Source: Taxillus chinensis | Lineage: Eukaryota > Streptophyta > Magnoliopsida > Santalales > Loranthaceae | NCBI GenBank assembly: GCA_023512835.1 | Contig: CM042091.1 | Coordinates: forward strand, 3,848,348-3,912,347 | Reading direction: 5' to 3' | DNA: 64,000 nt | Shown here: piece by piece, positions 10,928-24,300 of the stretch | Numbering within the stretch: position 1 is the first letter of the stretch | Layout of the letters: each line of letters begins with the position of its first letter | Position numbers and translations under genes: made by a program | Notes under the pieces: model-generated | The model's database searches: none | Seen by the model: the letters and a program-made list of their open reading frames with translations, nothing else | What the model was told of the DNA's origin: nothing

Positions 10928-11500
10928 AGTTATTTATATGTAAATTTTAATTTTAATTAGGCATATTATATGTTATAATTAAAATTAATTAGTAATATAA
11001 TTTATTGTGGTAAATATGTTGTTAACTGGTAAATAAATTATATAATTTTAAAAAATTATCTAATTTGATTATAGGATAATTTGATGAGTCTTTTTTATGT
11101 TTTTATGTTATTAATTTTAACTTAAATAATATTAATTGTTAGTGCTGGTCTCAAAGTCAATCAAATAATGTTTGAGTCTTGAGTCCCATAAATTTAATTA
11201 AAATTAAGGCTTTCGGGTTTCATCTCATCTTGGCCTAACCTCCGATGGTAGTAAAAGAATCAAAATTTAATTTATAATTTCGACAATTATATATGTTTTT
11301 AAATTTTATATTGTTCCTATAATTATAATAAAATAATAATAATAATAATAAAAGTCAACAGTTTAATATGTAGATACAAATATTATTGTATCTACATAAG
11401 AACTCTCAATTTAATAATCACCTTGGACCTCCTAAAATTTGAAATCGACCCTACTAATCATAGTTTTAGATAATAGTTTCTAAACGTTAATTACATACCT
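10928..11500. repeat. Dispersed repeat containing a nested element of about 300 bp
   Basis: The sequence recurs in inverted orientation at about 57,340-57,840, including the blocks CTGGTCTCAA, AATTAAGGCTTT, TTGTATCTACAT and CTAATCATAGTTTTAGATAA. The inner part, about 11,152 to 11,452, begins TAGTGCTGGTCTC and ends GACCCTACTA. It is absent from a related sequence near 13,150-13,200, where the two flanks are directly joined. This identifies an insertion into an older repeat. The bordering bases (TAATTGTT and TAATCATA against TAATCGTA in the empty site) suggest an 8-bp target duplication as made by hAT elements, but the match is imperfect. Confidence 0.65.
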
Positions 11501-12500
11501 TGTATCTCGGCCCCTCCTAACTAAGCTTTCTAGGTCTGTTCCTACAGACGTCCAAAGTATCCCTCACCCTCCTCCTGCTAGATGGACTCATATTCGATTG
11601 CTTAGAATTTGATAGTGGTAGCATTTTGGTTTTTATATTTTAATTTTAGATTTTTTAGGTAGAGTTTGGATTTTATTTTATAAAAATATTATTTGGTAAG
11701 GTAAAAGATGTATTAAATTAAAAAAAACAGGATCATTGGGAAAAAAATACAATGGTTAAGGTAATGAAGTATTGAAAATAAGAAAAAAAAATCATACAAA
11801 CAAATAAGAATTTTCAAAAGCATCTATTGAACTCACATTTTATTCAAATGAAAATTTAAATAAAGTATTATATATATATAATGGGCGTTGTGTTTTTTGT
11901 TTTTAAACACAAAACCACGTTTTAGATTCCATCAACCAAATACCGCGTTAAAATGGTTGAATTGAATGAAAGAGGTAAGGGGTATAATGGAACGTTAAAT
12001 AAATTTAATAAAAATATGTATAAAATAAATTAACAAAGAGTTTCCCTTTGTTCTTTATTTTTGTTGTGTAATGTTAATAATTTTAAAAGTGTGGCCGATC
12101 TCTTTCTGGTGCAGCAAATATGTACTTATTTTATGTTAATAAATTTAATTTTTTGTTTAATATCAATAATATGTTAGATTTTGAATAACATTCGAAATCA
12201 AATAAATAGGTATATTTTACAGTAATATATTTAATTTACTAAAGATATTAAATAAAAATTACTTTTAACTAATTTTATATTATATTATATTAATAAAATT
12301 ACTTATTTAATTCCTCCCACCACACGCACACGCACACACACAATGGTAAATGAAAAAATAAATTCAAGAAGCTTAAGTAGTACAAATTTATTTGCATCCA
12401 TTATATCTTATTTAATCTCATCTAATGGTATAACAAAATACCCTCAGCCTCCTCAAACCCTTATCCTTATCGTGAGATATTGCAACAAATAGTTCATATT

Positions 12501-12590
12501 AGACTTTCATTTAATTGTAGCGGAGCTACAGTGATTGAGTTACAGTTAAATGAAAGTTTAATCTAGATCATTGAATATTGATCTAACGGT
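12501..12590. repeat. Short fold-back (hairpin) sequence
   Basis: An arm containing ACTTTCATTTAATTGTA is followed after about 25 bases by its near-complement, TACAGTTAAATGAAAGTTTA. It is probably a tiny MITE or the core of one. There is no evidence that it is a microRNA precursor. Confidence 0.6.
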
Positions 12591-12659
12591 CCAGATTAAA
12601 GTTTTTCATCATAAAAGGTTGACCTCATGTCCTCTATATAATATGATTATATATATATT

Positions 12660-13200
12660 ATAAATTTTAATTTTAATTATATATAGTTATAATTAGAATT
12701 AATTACTAATATGATTTATTATCTAAAAATGTTTAGAATGAACAAGCTATTAAGAGTATTAATAATGTAATAGTTAAATGTTTTAATGAATTTATTTATA
12801 TAAAGTAATATCGGTCGCAAATTATACTCAAAATCTATATATCGACTATAATTTTATTAAAATTATAAACTTTAAATTACCAAATTTAACCAAATTTAGC
12901 TAGTAAGTATCTCGAAGTTTAAAAGTATCTTGAAGTTTAAAATTGTAACAAAATTTGTAGCCAAAACACAGATTTCGAGTATAAGTTGTAGTTAATATTG
13001 ATCTATGTAAATAAATTTATTAAAATATTTAGTTATTTCATTATAAATGCTCTAAATGCAATAGTGATTATTTGATTTTAAAAAAATGTATGACTTAGTA
13101 ATAAGAGTATTTAGTAAGTTTTCTATGCTATCATGTCATTAATTGTAACTTAAATAATATTAATCGTAATTTTAAATAATAGTTTTTAAATATGAGTTAC
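12660..13200. repeat. Second copy of the 11-kb repeat, lacking its inner element and holding a different MITE
   Basis: Sequence near 12,660-12,745 matches 10,940-11,020. Sequence at about 13,080-13,200 matches 11,050-11,150 joined directly to 11,453-11,490. Between these parts sits the long fold-back MITE described separately. This copy therefore serves as the empty-site reference for the nested insertion at 11.15-11.45 kb. Confidence 0.6.
12750..13054. mobile_element. Fold-back MITE with arms of about 120 bp
   Basis: The left arm (TTAAGAGTATTAATAATGTA...) pairs along most of its length with the reverse complement of the right arm (TTAGAGCATTTATAATGAAA...). Paired internal blocks include TTTAATGAATTTATTTA against TTTAATAAATTTATTTA. 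The spacer is very short, so the element is almost fully palindromic. No coding capacity is present. The superfamily is uncertain because the target duplication is not clear. Confidence 0.75.
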
Positions 13201-13204
13201 ACAT

Positions 13205-14234
13205 TTATATTTTTCCTTAAACTGAACTTTTTGAATCTGTTGCACCCCATTGCCAGTGTGCTGCTACCTTTTTAATGAATACACAACTACATCTAGGTCT
13301 ATTAAATGAAAAGGAAGGAACACATTTGAAAAGGATAATAATTTGCTTTGTTTAAAGAGCATAGCAAATTGTGAGTGTGCAATAGGGTCGGCGACCGGCA
13401 TGGTCATTGAAAGGAGTGATAGTGGTTGGTGATGGTGTGCAATGATGTTGGAGTATGTGTGTAGGTTTTGTGCGAGATCAGTTTGGAGAGGTTGAGGGTA
13501 TTTTAGGTTTCATATTTTTTACTTTGAATTATTAGATGAAATTAAATAAGATTTGATGGTTGTGGATGAATTGAATCATCTTTTTTAAAAACCATAGCGT
13601 CGATGTGAGCTAACTCTAATTTAATAATAATAAAACTTTAAAAATAATTTTTAAAAAATGTGAAGCTTTTAAAAATTCTTACACTTATTTTTCCTTTAAC
13701 ATTACTTTATATATATATATATATATATATACCCCCTCAAACGATAATCATAAAAATAACTATTGAATTTCTTATTATTTACCCTATAAAATATTGACGA
13801 ATTCCTGTCACGATGGTAAAGCTCTCCATTCCTATTAGTGCAAATCATTTTTAAAAATGAGTTCTAAGAAATCATTTACAATGTTTAAAAAGTCTTCAAT
13901 GGGTAAATTGTATTCTATTCCCCGTAGCTGCAGATAAATTGTCCAGGACATTCCTTGGTATGCAAGCATGTTTGCATTCCAAGTTTTAATGCAGCAGTGT
14001 AATTAATTTTGAAAATACGAAGTCCGTGACCACAGATTATATATAACACCTGCCAAGACACCCTGCTTACCATTGAGGTTTCTGAAAAGAATGTACAACC
14101 ATTTTATGTTTTACAAATGTAAAATGTTAACAAGCAGTGTACAGACCACAGAAGTAGCCAACTGGCCTAAGAAGAAGGAGAGTCAATTGTGGGCATTTGA
14201 TCGAACTTTTTACAGAAAGAAATTGATACAGAAT
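13205..14234. other. Intergenic region and 3' side of DCP2
   Basis: The region is AT-rich with a (TA)n tract at about 13,710-13,731. The last few hundred bases before 14,235 should include the 3' UTR of the minus-strand DCP2 gene. No other coding region was found. Confidence 0.5.
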
Positions 14235-17200
14235 TTAAGCAGAGAATGCTGTATCAAAGGCTTGAAGGACTGGAGCCAAATCGAACCTGAAAGTTCTGAA
14301 GCTCATGCCAGGACCCGTGTCCATTGGTTTAGCATCCGATGCAGGTTTCATTGGCTTAGCATCCGATGCAGGTTTTGGTGGCTGAATGTCTACTATCTGA
14401 GTGTTGCTTCCCGTAGAGCTGTTCTTTGCTTTCCAGACGCTGATACCTAACCCAAAAAAAAAGCAGTAACAATTTTGGTAAATGATCCTTTTAAAATCCA
14501 GTGCAGGAAGCTCAGGTCAATATGAACGCAGCCCTCTCCCACAAATTAATTTTGATAAATAATCCTTCAAAAGGTAAATATATAAACAAAAAAATTTTAA
14601 AATGAAGGAAAAAACAAAAGAAAACCTAAGGATTGTGTTTGATAGGATCATTCTCTTGCCAACTGCTCAATATAGTATCTACAAAAATTGTCAAATTCAA
14701 TCTAGAAAGAGGCCAACATACTCAATCTACTAAAATTTCTGTTTTACGTGACTAAATGAATATAACAAAATAAACCTCTTAAAGGCATATCAGGTTTTAG
14801 AGCTGTTGCAGGCTGATGTGCTACAATCCATCCATTCAGGGATCTGCATAAAACATGCCAGATTCAGTAAAACATCTATGCATCTGAAAGCCATCGATCA
14901 GATGTTTAATATGTATGCCTGATACTCACGCCAAAAAGGGAGCAACCATGTAAAGCTTGAGCCCTGTAATACTACGAGATATCACGTCACCGTTTGCTGG
15001 TAGCAGCTCATCAAGCCGCTGCCATGCAATTTCCTACAAGTAGAGAACAATGAATTCTCAAAACAATACTATCTGATATAAATATGAGTTTACAAAGATG
15101 GAGAAGAAAAATGAAAATTGGATACACTGAAAGTAGCCCTATATGAGAAGATTATCCTTAGGTCCTACTTAAAAAAATTTATCCCAAAATCTGAACTCCA
15201 AGTGTGATTAAGGGGTGAGTGTAGCATGCTCAAATAATTGCTTTATCAATGAACTATGGTGAAACAAAAAACTTAGAAAGAAAGAATTGGGAATCTGCCC
15301 CAGGATAACTGTCAGAATCATATACTACAAAACAAATTATTTAAAGAATTCAGGAAAAAAAATGTATGATAAAAAAATTCTACATACGCACCCTCCTACT
15401 TATCGGGAAAAAAAATCTTATTAAATACATAAATCAAATTAAATGCAGTGCATCATTGGAAGAAAGGAGCACAGTGGCATGAGATTATGAAAACTTGTTT
15501 CAGAGACAAAAACTTTTAACATTTTTTCTCGCAAGCCAAAGAAGTTTGATACAAGGCCAGTTTCTTTTTTCAAGACCAGAACTTGATGAACAAAGTCTTC
15601 CTAGTAATTTAGATGCCAAAAAATGGTAAATGTAAAATCTCTGGCATCTCTTCCTTCAGAAAGCACAATTTAAGGCAAAATTGTAAGAGAGAAATCTATG
15701 TAGCACATACACTTATTTCCTTTTTAGTAAGTGGGGCAAAGGGAGTATCATCCTTCACACCAGTAATTATATATAGCCGCACCCTTTGTTGTCCAAAAAT
15801 AAGTTCAATATACTCATCCTTATTGAGAAGATCTGAAACATCAAAGCCTGTTTCTTCCAAGACCTACATGCATTCAAAAAAAAGGTGAACATGGGGCATA
15901 GTGCATAACTCAAGTGACTTTGTGTTCTTAATGGAAAGTACACTCATACACGCAAGCATGCACGGGAAATGAGGAGAAAGAGAGACAACGTCGGTATAAT
16001 ATCAAAAAAATTGTATGGATAGCTAATATTTCACAAATTTTACACCGGGAACACAACTTAAGAATCCTGACATTCAACTGCATGATTAAAGAATGGTAGT
16101 ACAGCTCAAGATATAGTATGACGGAACAATTCCTTAAAAAACGTATGAGGGTCCAAAGCCTACGCAATAGGCCAATTTGGAAATAGCTACCAAGAAGCAC
16201 TTTCCAACTTAGAAAATTTTTTTGCAGGTGAACAGCTTTTAAAGCATTGTACTGATCAATATAATCTTGAACTAACTCTCATTATTGCTAACTGGTTCTT
16301 AACATTGAGCAGAAGACTTCCGTGACTTTTTTAGCACGCACTTTGTTTATGCTTATGAATACAAAAAGCTATAGGAGACATCAATGTTCCACCAACTGTC
16401 ATTCAAGGTGTGACATGTGTTAACTTTGAAACCATGGAAGACAAATCAACTGTCGCAGTCAACTTTGGTTTGCATAAAAAAAATTATAACTATAACTAAA
16501 AATTTTATTGAAAAATCAAACAAAAAAGAAGCATACAAAGGGATTGAGAACAATCAACTCAAAAAGAGCAAAAACAAAGAAAAATCAGCTCAAAAAGTGC
16601 AAGCAATAAAAAAAAACAGAAAAATCGAAAACAACCTGTGACCGGCAACCAATGAGTAAGAGAACAAAACAATTGAATTTTAAGCTCCTCTACACTACTC
16701 ACAACAGACAGTTCAACTCCTGCTGTCAACTTTGGCTTACATATATATGAATGAAATAAAACATCAAACGTCTAATGAATAGATAGAAACTAAAAATGCA
16801 GTCAGATTTGAGTTGCAAAACAAAAAAAAATTAAGAATAAGGAAATGTGTCACTAATAGTATCTTACTTCTCTAATGGCACATTTATGATCTTCCTCGTC
16901 CTTGTTTTTTTTCCCACGAGGAAAACTCCAGCTCGTTCCCTTCCAACCTTTCACTAATAAGCACTGTCAAAAAATTCAAGCAAGTATACCAAATCATCAT
17001 GGAAAATTGAACCCACAAAGACCATTATCAGATTAAACCTTCATCACTCAATTCATCAAATTAATCTAGTATGTTTTAGCTGCAGTTACTCCAGATTCCA
17101 GGGAAAGAAAAGGGCCTTCAGAAAACATAATTAGCATAAAATAAAATAAAAAATATACATTGTACATCCATGCATGCTCATTTAACCAAAACAGATGCAT

Positions 17201-19445
17201 TTACACGTAAAATGAATTCAACAACAATCTTTTATAAGTCTTAGATGCTGAAAACAAAAATTAATACTTCTTGAGACATAAAAGGGAAGTTGAATATAAG
17301 AGATTGCTAGTGGCAAACGATACACCCTTGACTCCAATGCTCACCCAAAAAGTCAATACTAACATAGAAAGGAAGAAATTATTGTTTAACAAATTACTGG
17401 CCTTTTGCAGCTTTTCAAGTCAGGAGAAACCTTACCCGCTCAAAGAATTCATCTAGAATGATTGCTCCAGTTACAGGAACTTTAACCTTATAGGAAGTGA
17501 AGTCCTTAAATATGTCATCAATATGAGGAACATATGGTCTTAAAACATCACAACTGTTAAAAACTGAAATGTTATTAAGGAAAACAGGAATCAGTTTGAT
17601 ATGAATATAAAGGTACAAAGAGAATCCCCACAGATTCTCAACAATCATACCATGCTTCTAAGAATAAGCAAGATTTCATATGTGCAAAAAAGTTGTGAAA
17701 TTATATTTAAAATGGAATATTTTCGTCACCCAAAATTTGTTTTTATATATCTGTGCTATCATCAAGGAAGAGGTAAACCCTATCCAATTTGAATCATTAC
17801 AGAAGGCTGCGCGTGTATTTTTTTTGTCCATGCATGTACATGTGAAAACAAACGTAAATTTAATTATTGAATTGCAGAAAACTCTGTAAACAGAGGAGGG
17901 CAAGCAAGAGCAAAAATATAAGTATTTTGTTAAAACAAAAAGTAAGGAATATGGAATGATGGAAAACAAAAGGGTAAGGGCATGTTTGTTTCACCCGTTT
18001 TCTGTTTTCGTTTTCAAAATATGATAGATGTTTTCGAGTATAAAAAACATAAAACTGAAAACAATAAAATGTTATTTTCATTCTTTAAGACATAAAAAAT
18101 GAAAACAAGTTTTTGTTGTTTTCAATTTTCAATTTTTTTTACCCGAAAACAGCTATTACATTTTGAAAACGAAAACAGAAAACATCCCAACCAAACATGC
18201 CCTAAGATGTTGGCAAAAAGCAAGGGTCAAGACCATTAATCATGCAGACCAAACCAAACCAACCATGAATCATGCAGATGATCACGATGCAAATAAAATA
18301 AAATTAAACACTAAGAAGCAGATTCTTCATAAATCTCTCATTTAAAAAGGAAGTTTAGCTTATTATGGAACTTTAATTTAGAGTAAAATCATGAAAAAGG
18401 TAACTACTGAAGAACCAAAATAGAAGAGCATGAATGCTTTGATTGGATTTAAGATGACAACGAAACTATAAATTGTCAACTGATCACATCCTTTAAGAAA
18501 GCTTGCAAATAGGATACGTAAAGAAGTAAATTCTTTGAGATTGAACGACTTCAGTGATGGGTTTTTTTCCACTGAATTGTCCTCGTAGAACCAATGAGCA
18601 TACTCAACAAGAAACAAAATCCTTTCAAATGACTGTTGGTCTTCCTTTGGTACATTCAAGACGAACCGGCTGCACAGTGAAAAAAATAACTTCAATTTAA
18701 TAAGGCTTCAGGGCATATCATTCAAGTTATTTTTTCTACACCCCCATTTGAGACCACTGTATGAAGAAGGGCAAAGGAAAACAGTATGGGAAATAAAGAG
18801 GTATAAGCTCTAGCTCTCTGAGCCATACAAGTACTATAGATGGTTCCACCCAGCGGGGGGTGGATGTTTGTTTCTATCCAATCCATTGGACCACTGGCAA
18901 TCTATGTTCAACTCTTTAACGCCATGAAAAGAAAACAACCCAATATCCCATAAACATTTTGTTGGGTTCTTTTGATATTTTTTTTATTTTGTTGTGCAAG
19001 ACCACATTGGGATCTTACAACCAATCAGTGCCATAAAAGTACAGAAAATGGTCTAAGAATGATGGATTTTAAGAGACCTTCAAATGCCAAATCTCGTTAG
19101 TAACCCAGTTTACACATTAATCCAAACTGGCATTGCAAAAATTCTAAATCATCATCATCAAGCCTACCCCACCAACAATACACAGGCGCGCGAGCGCGCA
19201 ACAATTTTAATTTTCACGCCCATTGCAGCAGCAGTGAATGATCATACACCCTGAACTATAGATTGAGTATATATGAGTAATGAACAGTGTAGTTAGAATC
19301 TAAAACAGGAACCATAGCCTTTTTTTCTACAGAAAGAAAGAAAAAGAAACAGAGGAGGAGTAAACCTGCAGAGGTCGTCGAGGAGTTCTTGGGGAGGATT
19401 TCCATTCTTCAGCGGAGCACTCGAAGATCGATGCAAGCTTGACAT
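14235..19445 (-). CDS. DCP2: mRNA-decapping enzyme DCP2 (Nudix hydrolase), eight exons, 330 residues
   Basis: DCP2 removes the m7G cap of mRNA in cytoplasmic P-bodies, working with DCP1 and VCS in plants. Exons, all with GT-AG borders and consistent phase, are 19445..19366, 18669..18518, 17563..17436, 16963..16868, 15863..15711, 15033..14930, 14843..14776 and 14446..14235. The start [15 protein letters not shown] fits plant DCP2; an in-frame upstream ATG was not chosen. The N-terminal regulatory domain covers about residues 20-95 ([24 protein letters not shown]). The Nudix box is complete at 137-159: Gly137, Glu143, Arg151-Glu152, Glu155-Glu156 and Gly158. It is split by intron 4 between Glu152 and Val153. 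Box B follows ([12 protein letters not shown]). The C-terminus carries a duplicated nine-residue KPASDAKPM unit and ends in [12 protein letters not shown]. It is somewhat shorter than I remember for Arabidopsis DCP2. It appears intact. Confidence 0.93.
14322..14375 (-). repeat. 27-bp tandem duplication inside the last DCP2 exon
   Basis: Two direct copies (14322-14348 and 14349-14375) differ at one base and encode the nine-residue unit KPASDAKPM twice without changing the frame. The site lies in the poorly conserved linker before the C-terminal motif. Confidence 0.92.
17978..18202. mobile_element. MITE of 225 bp in DCP2 intron 2, PIF/Harbinger-like
   Basis: The element begins GGGCATGTTTGTTTCACCCG and ends with the reverse complement of GGGCATGTTTGGTTGGGATG. 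The inverted repeats extend to about 50 bp (TTTTCTGTTTTCGTTTTCAA on both arms). Both ends are flanked by TAA, a 3-bp target duplication of the kind PIF/Harbinger elements make. It lies between DCP2 exons 2 and 3 and has no coding capacity. Confidence 0.85.
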
Positions 19446-21316
19446 GCCTGCGCGGAGGGAGAATACCAGTTTCTCTGTTCCAGCGCCCACAGAGAGCTGT
19501 GTCTCTGTCTCCCTACCCTAGGCTTTTAGTTTTCACTATGCCTACCGTACTCACTGTGTATTTTTTCCTTTCTCTGGAACTCTTGACTTCGGCTCTGCTG
19601 GCTTCTTTCATTTCATCTAGTGTCAGATTTATTATTATTTTTTAATTCCTTCTTATCATTATTATTTGGTAAGCCGGCCGTGTGATTTGGACCGGATGAA
19701 AACCGCGAATCGAATTAAATTATATAAATCAAAAATATAAATATATTTTTTTAAAATTAATTTAATTTATTTAGTTTGAAAATTTAAAATATCGATATAT
19801 TTTATTACTATTGATTTACAATTTAATTAATTTGTAAAGTAAATTGATTGAATATGATATAATATATATTGAAGACTTCATCCCTGTATCTTTTTATTTA
19901 AATTACTTGCAAATATAGTCATACTCCTCATGAATTTATATTCTTTCCTTAAATTGTATCAGAAAATCAATGTTAATGCATTTGTACAAGTATTAATAAA
20001 TAAATCAGAAGTATTAATAGTTGACAAATTGATCATTGTTGATGTCATATATATTTATATAATACCTAGTCAATGCATTCTATAAAGTTATTAGCTTGTC
20101 ATTTACTATTTTAGTAATTCTTGATTAAGCATTAATGGTGATCAAAAACCAACGAACCGAACTACTGATTTTCTATTTTTGTTAGTTGATTTTAGTTTAC
20201 TATTTTTCTAAATTGAAGGCCTTCAGTTCAATTTAAAAATACTATATAAACCAATTGATAATCACCTCTAATAATGGGAATGATTTAGGGTGACAGTGTT
20301 TACTATTTGAGGCCAATAGGTAACAAAGTGAGGTACACTTTTGTCACATTATGCAAGTTAAAGTCCAATTCAAATCCAATCCGAATGAATTTTGGTTCAT
20401 CAAAAAAAAATAAATTTGAATTTCATTTGATTTCTATTCATTTTGGAATTAATTCATTACCATCATTTATACATTACAAATATACATACAAACACATATA
20501 CACATATAAATAGAGTTAAAGTACTTTAGTAGAAATTTATGTCGTATGGTTAATCACAAAAGAATATTTTGATGACATGACATTGTTATTGAAAGAAGGA
20601 TTAGAGTCGAAAGTAACATTCTGTCTTAATTAGTATTTATCAAACATTCAAGTTGACTTTCATTCTTATTTGATTCAACTACTACAAGATTCGGAACACC
20701 AAAAGACTCTCTCTCACATATAATAATTAAATTTTCTCTCTTGCCTAAAATTCATACATTGTTTTCATTTAATTATAGTTGTTACTCTTTCTTAGAGGTT
20801 TGAGAGAGGGAGGGGCCTGGAATCCTATGGCTTAACCATTAGTGCAGTTTTTTTTTTTCTAATAATATTTACATCGGAGGCTTTCCTAAAAATGAACCCA
20901 AATATTTAGACCATTACAATTGTTTACTAATTTATTTTCCTAGTTGATGGTAAAGCAAGGCTATGGTTTGCTCCTAAATAATCATGAATTATCTGCACGG
21001 CGTATATGTAGCATTACCCTAGAGGAAAAGTAGCCCGAACAGCCACCTCGATCCAAACAATTATTATAAGAAATCTACAACTCTCAGTGGCTGAACTTGC
21101 AAACTTGTACACAAAATCAGCCCCAACTCCCAAACTTTTACTTCATCTTCATCATGTTCAATCAGTCTTCAAAACCAAAAAATTGAGTAGGAAGAAACAT
21201 ATAAAAGCTTTGTACACTAGCAATTTCTGGCTCCACCAAATCCGCACAGGAGGGAGCACAAAATTGCAACAAATTTAGGTAAAGGGGTGAAATCGTGCCA
21301 AAACCACTTTGACACT
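19446..21316. other. Intergenic region between DCP2 and the CASP-like gene
   Basis: The right-hand neighbour of DCP2 exon 1 should hold its 5' leader and promoter (19,446 to about 19,680). A candidate small inverted-repeat element is noted near 20,135-20,272 (GGTGATCAAAAACC against GGTGATTATCAATTGG). Nothing else was recognised. The last few hundred bases include the 3' UTR of the CASP-like gene. Confidence 0.5.
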
Positions 21317-24300
21317 TTACATGGTCGTAGCCAGAAACCAAAAATTAAGAATAAATGATGGGGAGATAACAAACCAACTCAAAAAGGCCATAGCAGTAGC
21401 AGCTTCAAACCTAGCACAATGATTTACATCACAGTTGTTTAGATCATTGCCGAGAAGCACGGTGATGCCTGCAGATGCACAGGCTGCAGAAAATGTAAGC
21501 GTCGATGTGACCTGCAGTTCAAAAAAAAAAAAGATAGTCTGAATGGGGGAAAACGAACAGGTCTGCTAATCTATCCATCACGAATTTTGGAGGTCAAAAA
21601 TGTTGCAGCCTAATCTTGCATATTGTGGAAACCCAATAATCCATATTTGATCCTTTTTTATCCTTGCCAAAAAGGAACACATAACAATGCTTGCATATTC
21701 AAGATCATCATAGCTTTCTGCAATCATCGCCAAACTTTTTAGGATCACGAAGAAATGAATGAGGCTAGCTATTATCTTCAACAGTTGCATGCATGAAGCA
21801 AAACAACCGAGCATACGCATTTGATTGTGTTTTTGAGAGTTACGGATTCGTTTGATGCTCAAAATGGCTTATTCTCATAAGGAAATCAACATTTAAGCAA
21901 CTCTACCAAAGCAGTGAAAGAAACACAATGAAAATCAGGACGCAGAAACTTTTAATTCTGAAGATTGGATGACTGCAAATACATAAAAAAAAAAAAAACA
22001 ATAATGCAAAACGTCCTGCTAAAATCAACTTGAAAATCCACCAGTTCATTATCATCCTTTCATTTTCTAAACGAAAAAGAGGCTGCGTTGGACTTTGGGC
22101 AGGAGGCCCTTCAGCACACTCATCAATAATTCATAAAATCTATTTGATTGCGCCAGAATCAGCTACTTCAATGTTATTGTTCCCTATAGAATTAATCACA
22201 ACTTTTCATAATGCCTTAATAGTGAATAGTTATTGATTTGAGGTGGCTGAGATCCTTATTAATTGAAACAAAGTGCTGCATCTTTGACATGGGGTAGGTG
22301 ACTTGCCAAATCTGATCCCAATGCAAGTTGGCCCAAATCAGAAATAAGCTAAACTAACTGACAAGTAGGAGGATGTCAAATGTGGTACAAGCTACGAATC
22401 ACTGGAGAATGCATAAAATTGTATTTGAGGAAAGCAATAAGCAGCTAACTACATGTGTGTACAAAAGCAACGAGTGGTCTAATACTGTGTGCATAATTTA
22501 CGAATATATCAATATATGAATGCCTTGTCAATAAGGATTGAACAGATATGGATGCCTATACATTAAAATCCATTTGATTGAATGCAAATTAAGTCTAGCT
22601 CTCACTACTAATCCCCTTGATGCTTTGATTCCATGCAGATGACGCTAAGCAAAGAACTAAGAAGGTAACAGAGCAAGTATTCATGATAGTCACAACCTTT
22701 CATATGTTACACTGGAAATTGTATTCTTACCCCATCCCCAATAGTGAACAGACAAACGACTTTAGAATTTCGCAAGCAGCGCTTTACTAGAAGAGCGTAA
22801 GAATCAACAATAGCAAGAGAGAGGCTCCATAAAGTTTGCAAAGTAACAGCAGCAACTAGGTAGCTGAAACAGCACAGAAAGAATGTTATGCTACGAGAAA
22901 ATAAGCACAAACATATATTGCATCAATAAAAAGATGCATGAAATGTAGTTGTGTTTCCTATTGTACATCTCCTAATTAGGGATGCCATATGTCCAATATA
23001 TATGACAGAAATGAGCATTGTAAATAGATTGAAAAAATATTCATTGAAGATAAAATGAATCTTTTCCTACATGAAATGCGCTAAATAGACAAGCAATCAC
23101 TCACACGAGAATCAGACACAATAAAAAACTGCACAACTAAAATCAACCAACCTGTTGTAAGTTGTAACGTTGTATGACAAATGTGACAATGGAATACAAA
23201 TTTTTCTAGAAATCAGAATATATAGAAAGGGTTTTGTTGTTGTTGTTGTTGTTGTTGCTAGCACTATTGACCATTACAATGAAGGATTTACCATGCTCTG
23301 CGACTCTAAGCATTTTCATATTTTTCCAATCCCAAAGAAAAAGGAAAACATAGAGAAAAAACAACTAAATATATGCTAAAAGGCTCGTTTGATATGATTG
23401 TATTATTTTTGAAAATAGAATTGTCTTTAAAAACAGTGAGCCCGGTAAATTTAAAAGTATTTATGAGTAGTATAAATTGATTGGTCTACAGTTTTTTTAA
23501 ACAATCGTGTTTTAAAAAAAAAAAACAAGTGTGCCAAACGTAGCCTTAAACAATTGCAATTCAATTCATGACTGAACTCAGTCCTCTAATCTAACACTCC
23601 CAGTTTTAATTTCTTTTTGTGTTTTATTGCTTTCTATGTTTAAAAAAATTATTTAGCAGAACTATTTTGGTTCAGAACAACATTTTATATTTTGATGTTG
23701 GGTGTTCAAACATGTCAAACAAGTTATACTGTTGTCTTAAAAAAGGTCTGGATCCAGACAGAGGCAGCTCCAAGCCTCCACTGCCATCTCAAATAATTAA
23801 TGCAAAAATCGGTTTGTTTAGAAAAAGCCATCTATACAGTGACTGAAATTTATTTAAAATAACTAAAATTACAAACATAGTCTTGTTACCATCTATACAG
23901 TGACTGACCGTCTATGGTGTGTACCGTCTTTTACAGCCTTGAGTTTTACAATTGTCAAGTTTGTTTTATTGTTGAACTGCTGAAATCAAAACAACCCAAC
24001 ACAAACATAAAAACAAAAAACAAAAAACCAGCAAACAGGACCGTAAAACACAGTCAATATGAGTTTCCCCAAATTGTTGGCCAGCACCAGGGAACGTAAA
24101 TGAAATCGACCAACACACAAGGTAAGACAATACGAAGCAAATGATCATGCGCTGAGTTGATACCGAAAGGCGGTGACGGAAGGGAAGTCACTGGTGGTGG
24201 ACATGACGCAGAGGGAGATGACGGCGAAGACGAACTGTACGGAGCGCAGGGCGAGGCCTCCAGCGGTGCCGGGCATGCCCTGAACGTCCTTCATCCTGAC

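Noticed and set aside
12501..12590. Hairpin as a microRNA precursor
   Set aside because: The arms pair, but the loop and sequence context fit a small fold-back element better, and no known plant microRNA sequence was recognised.
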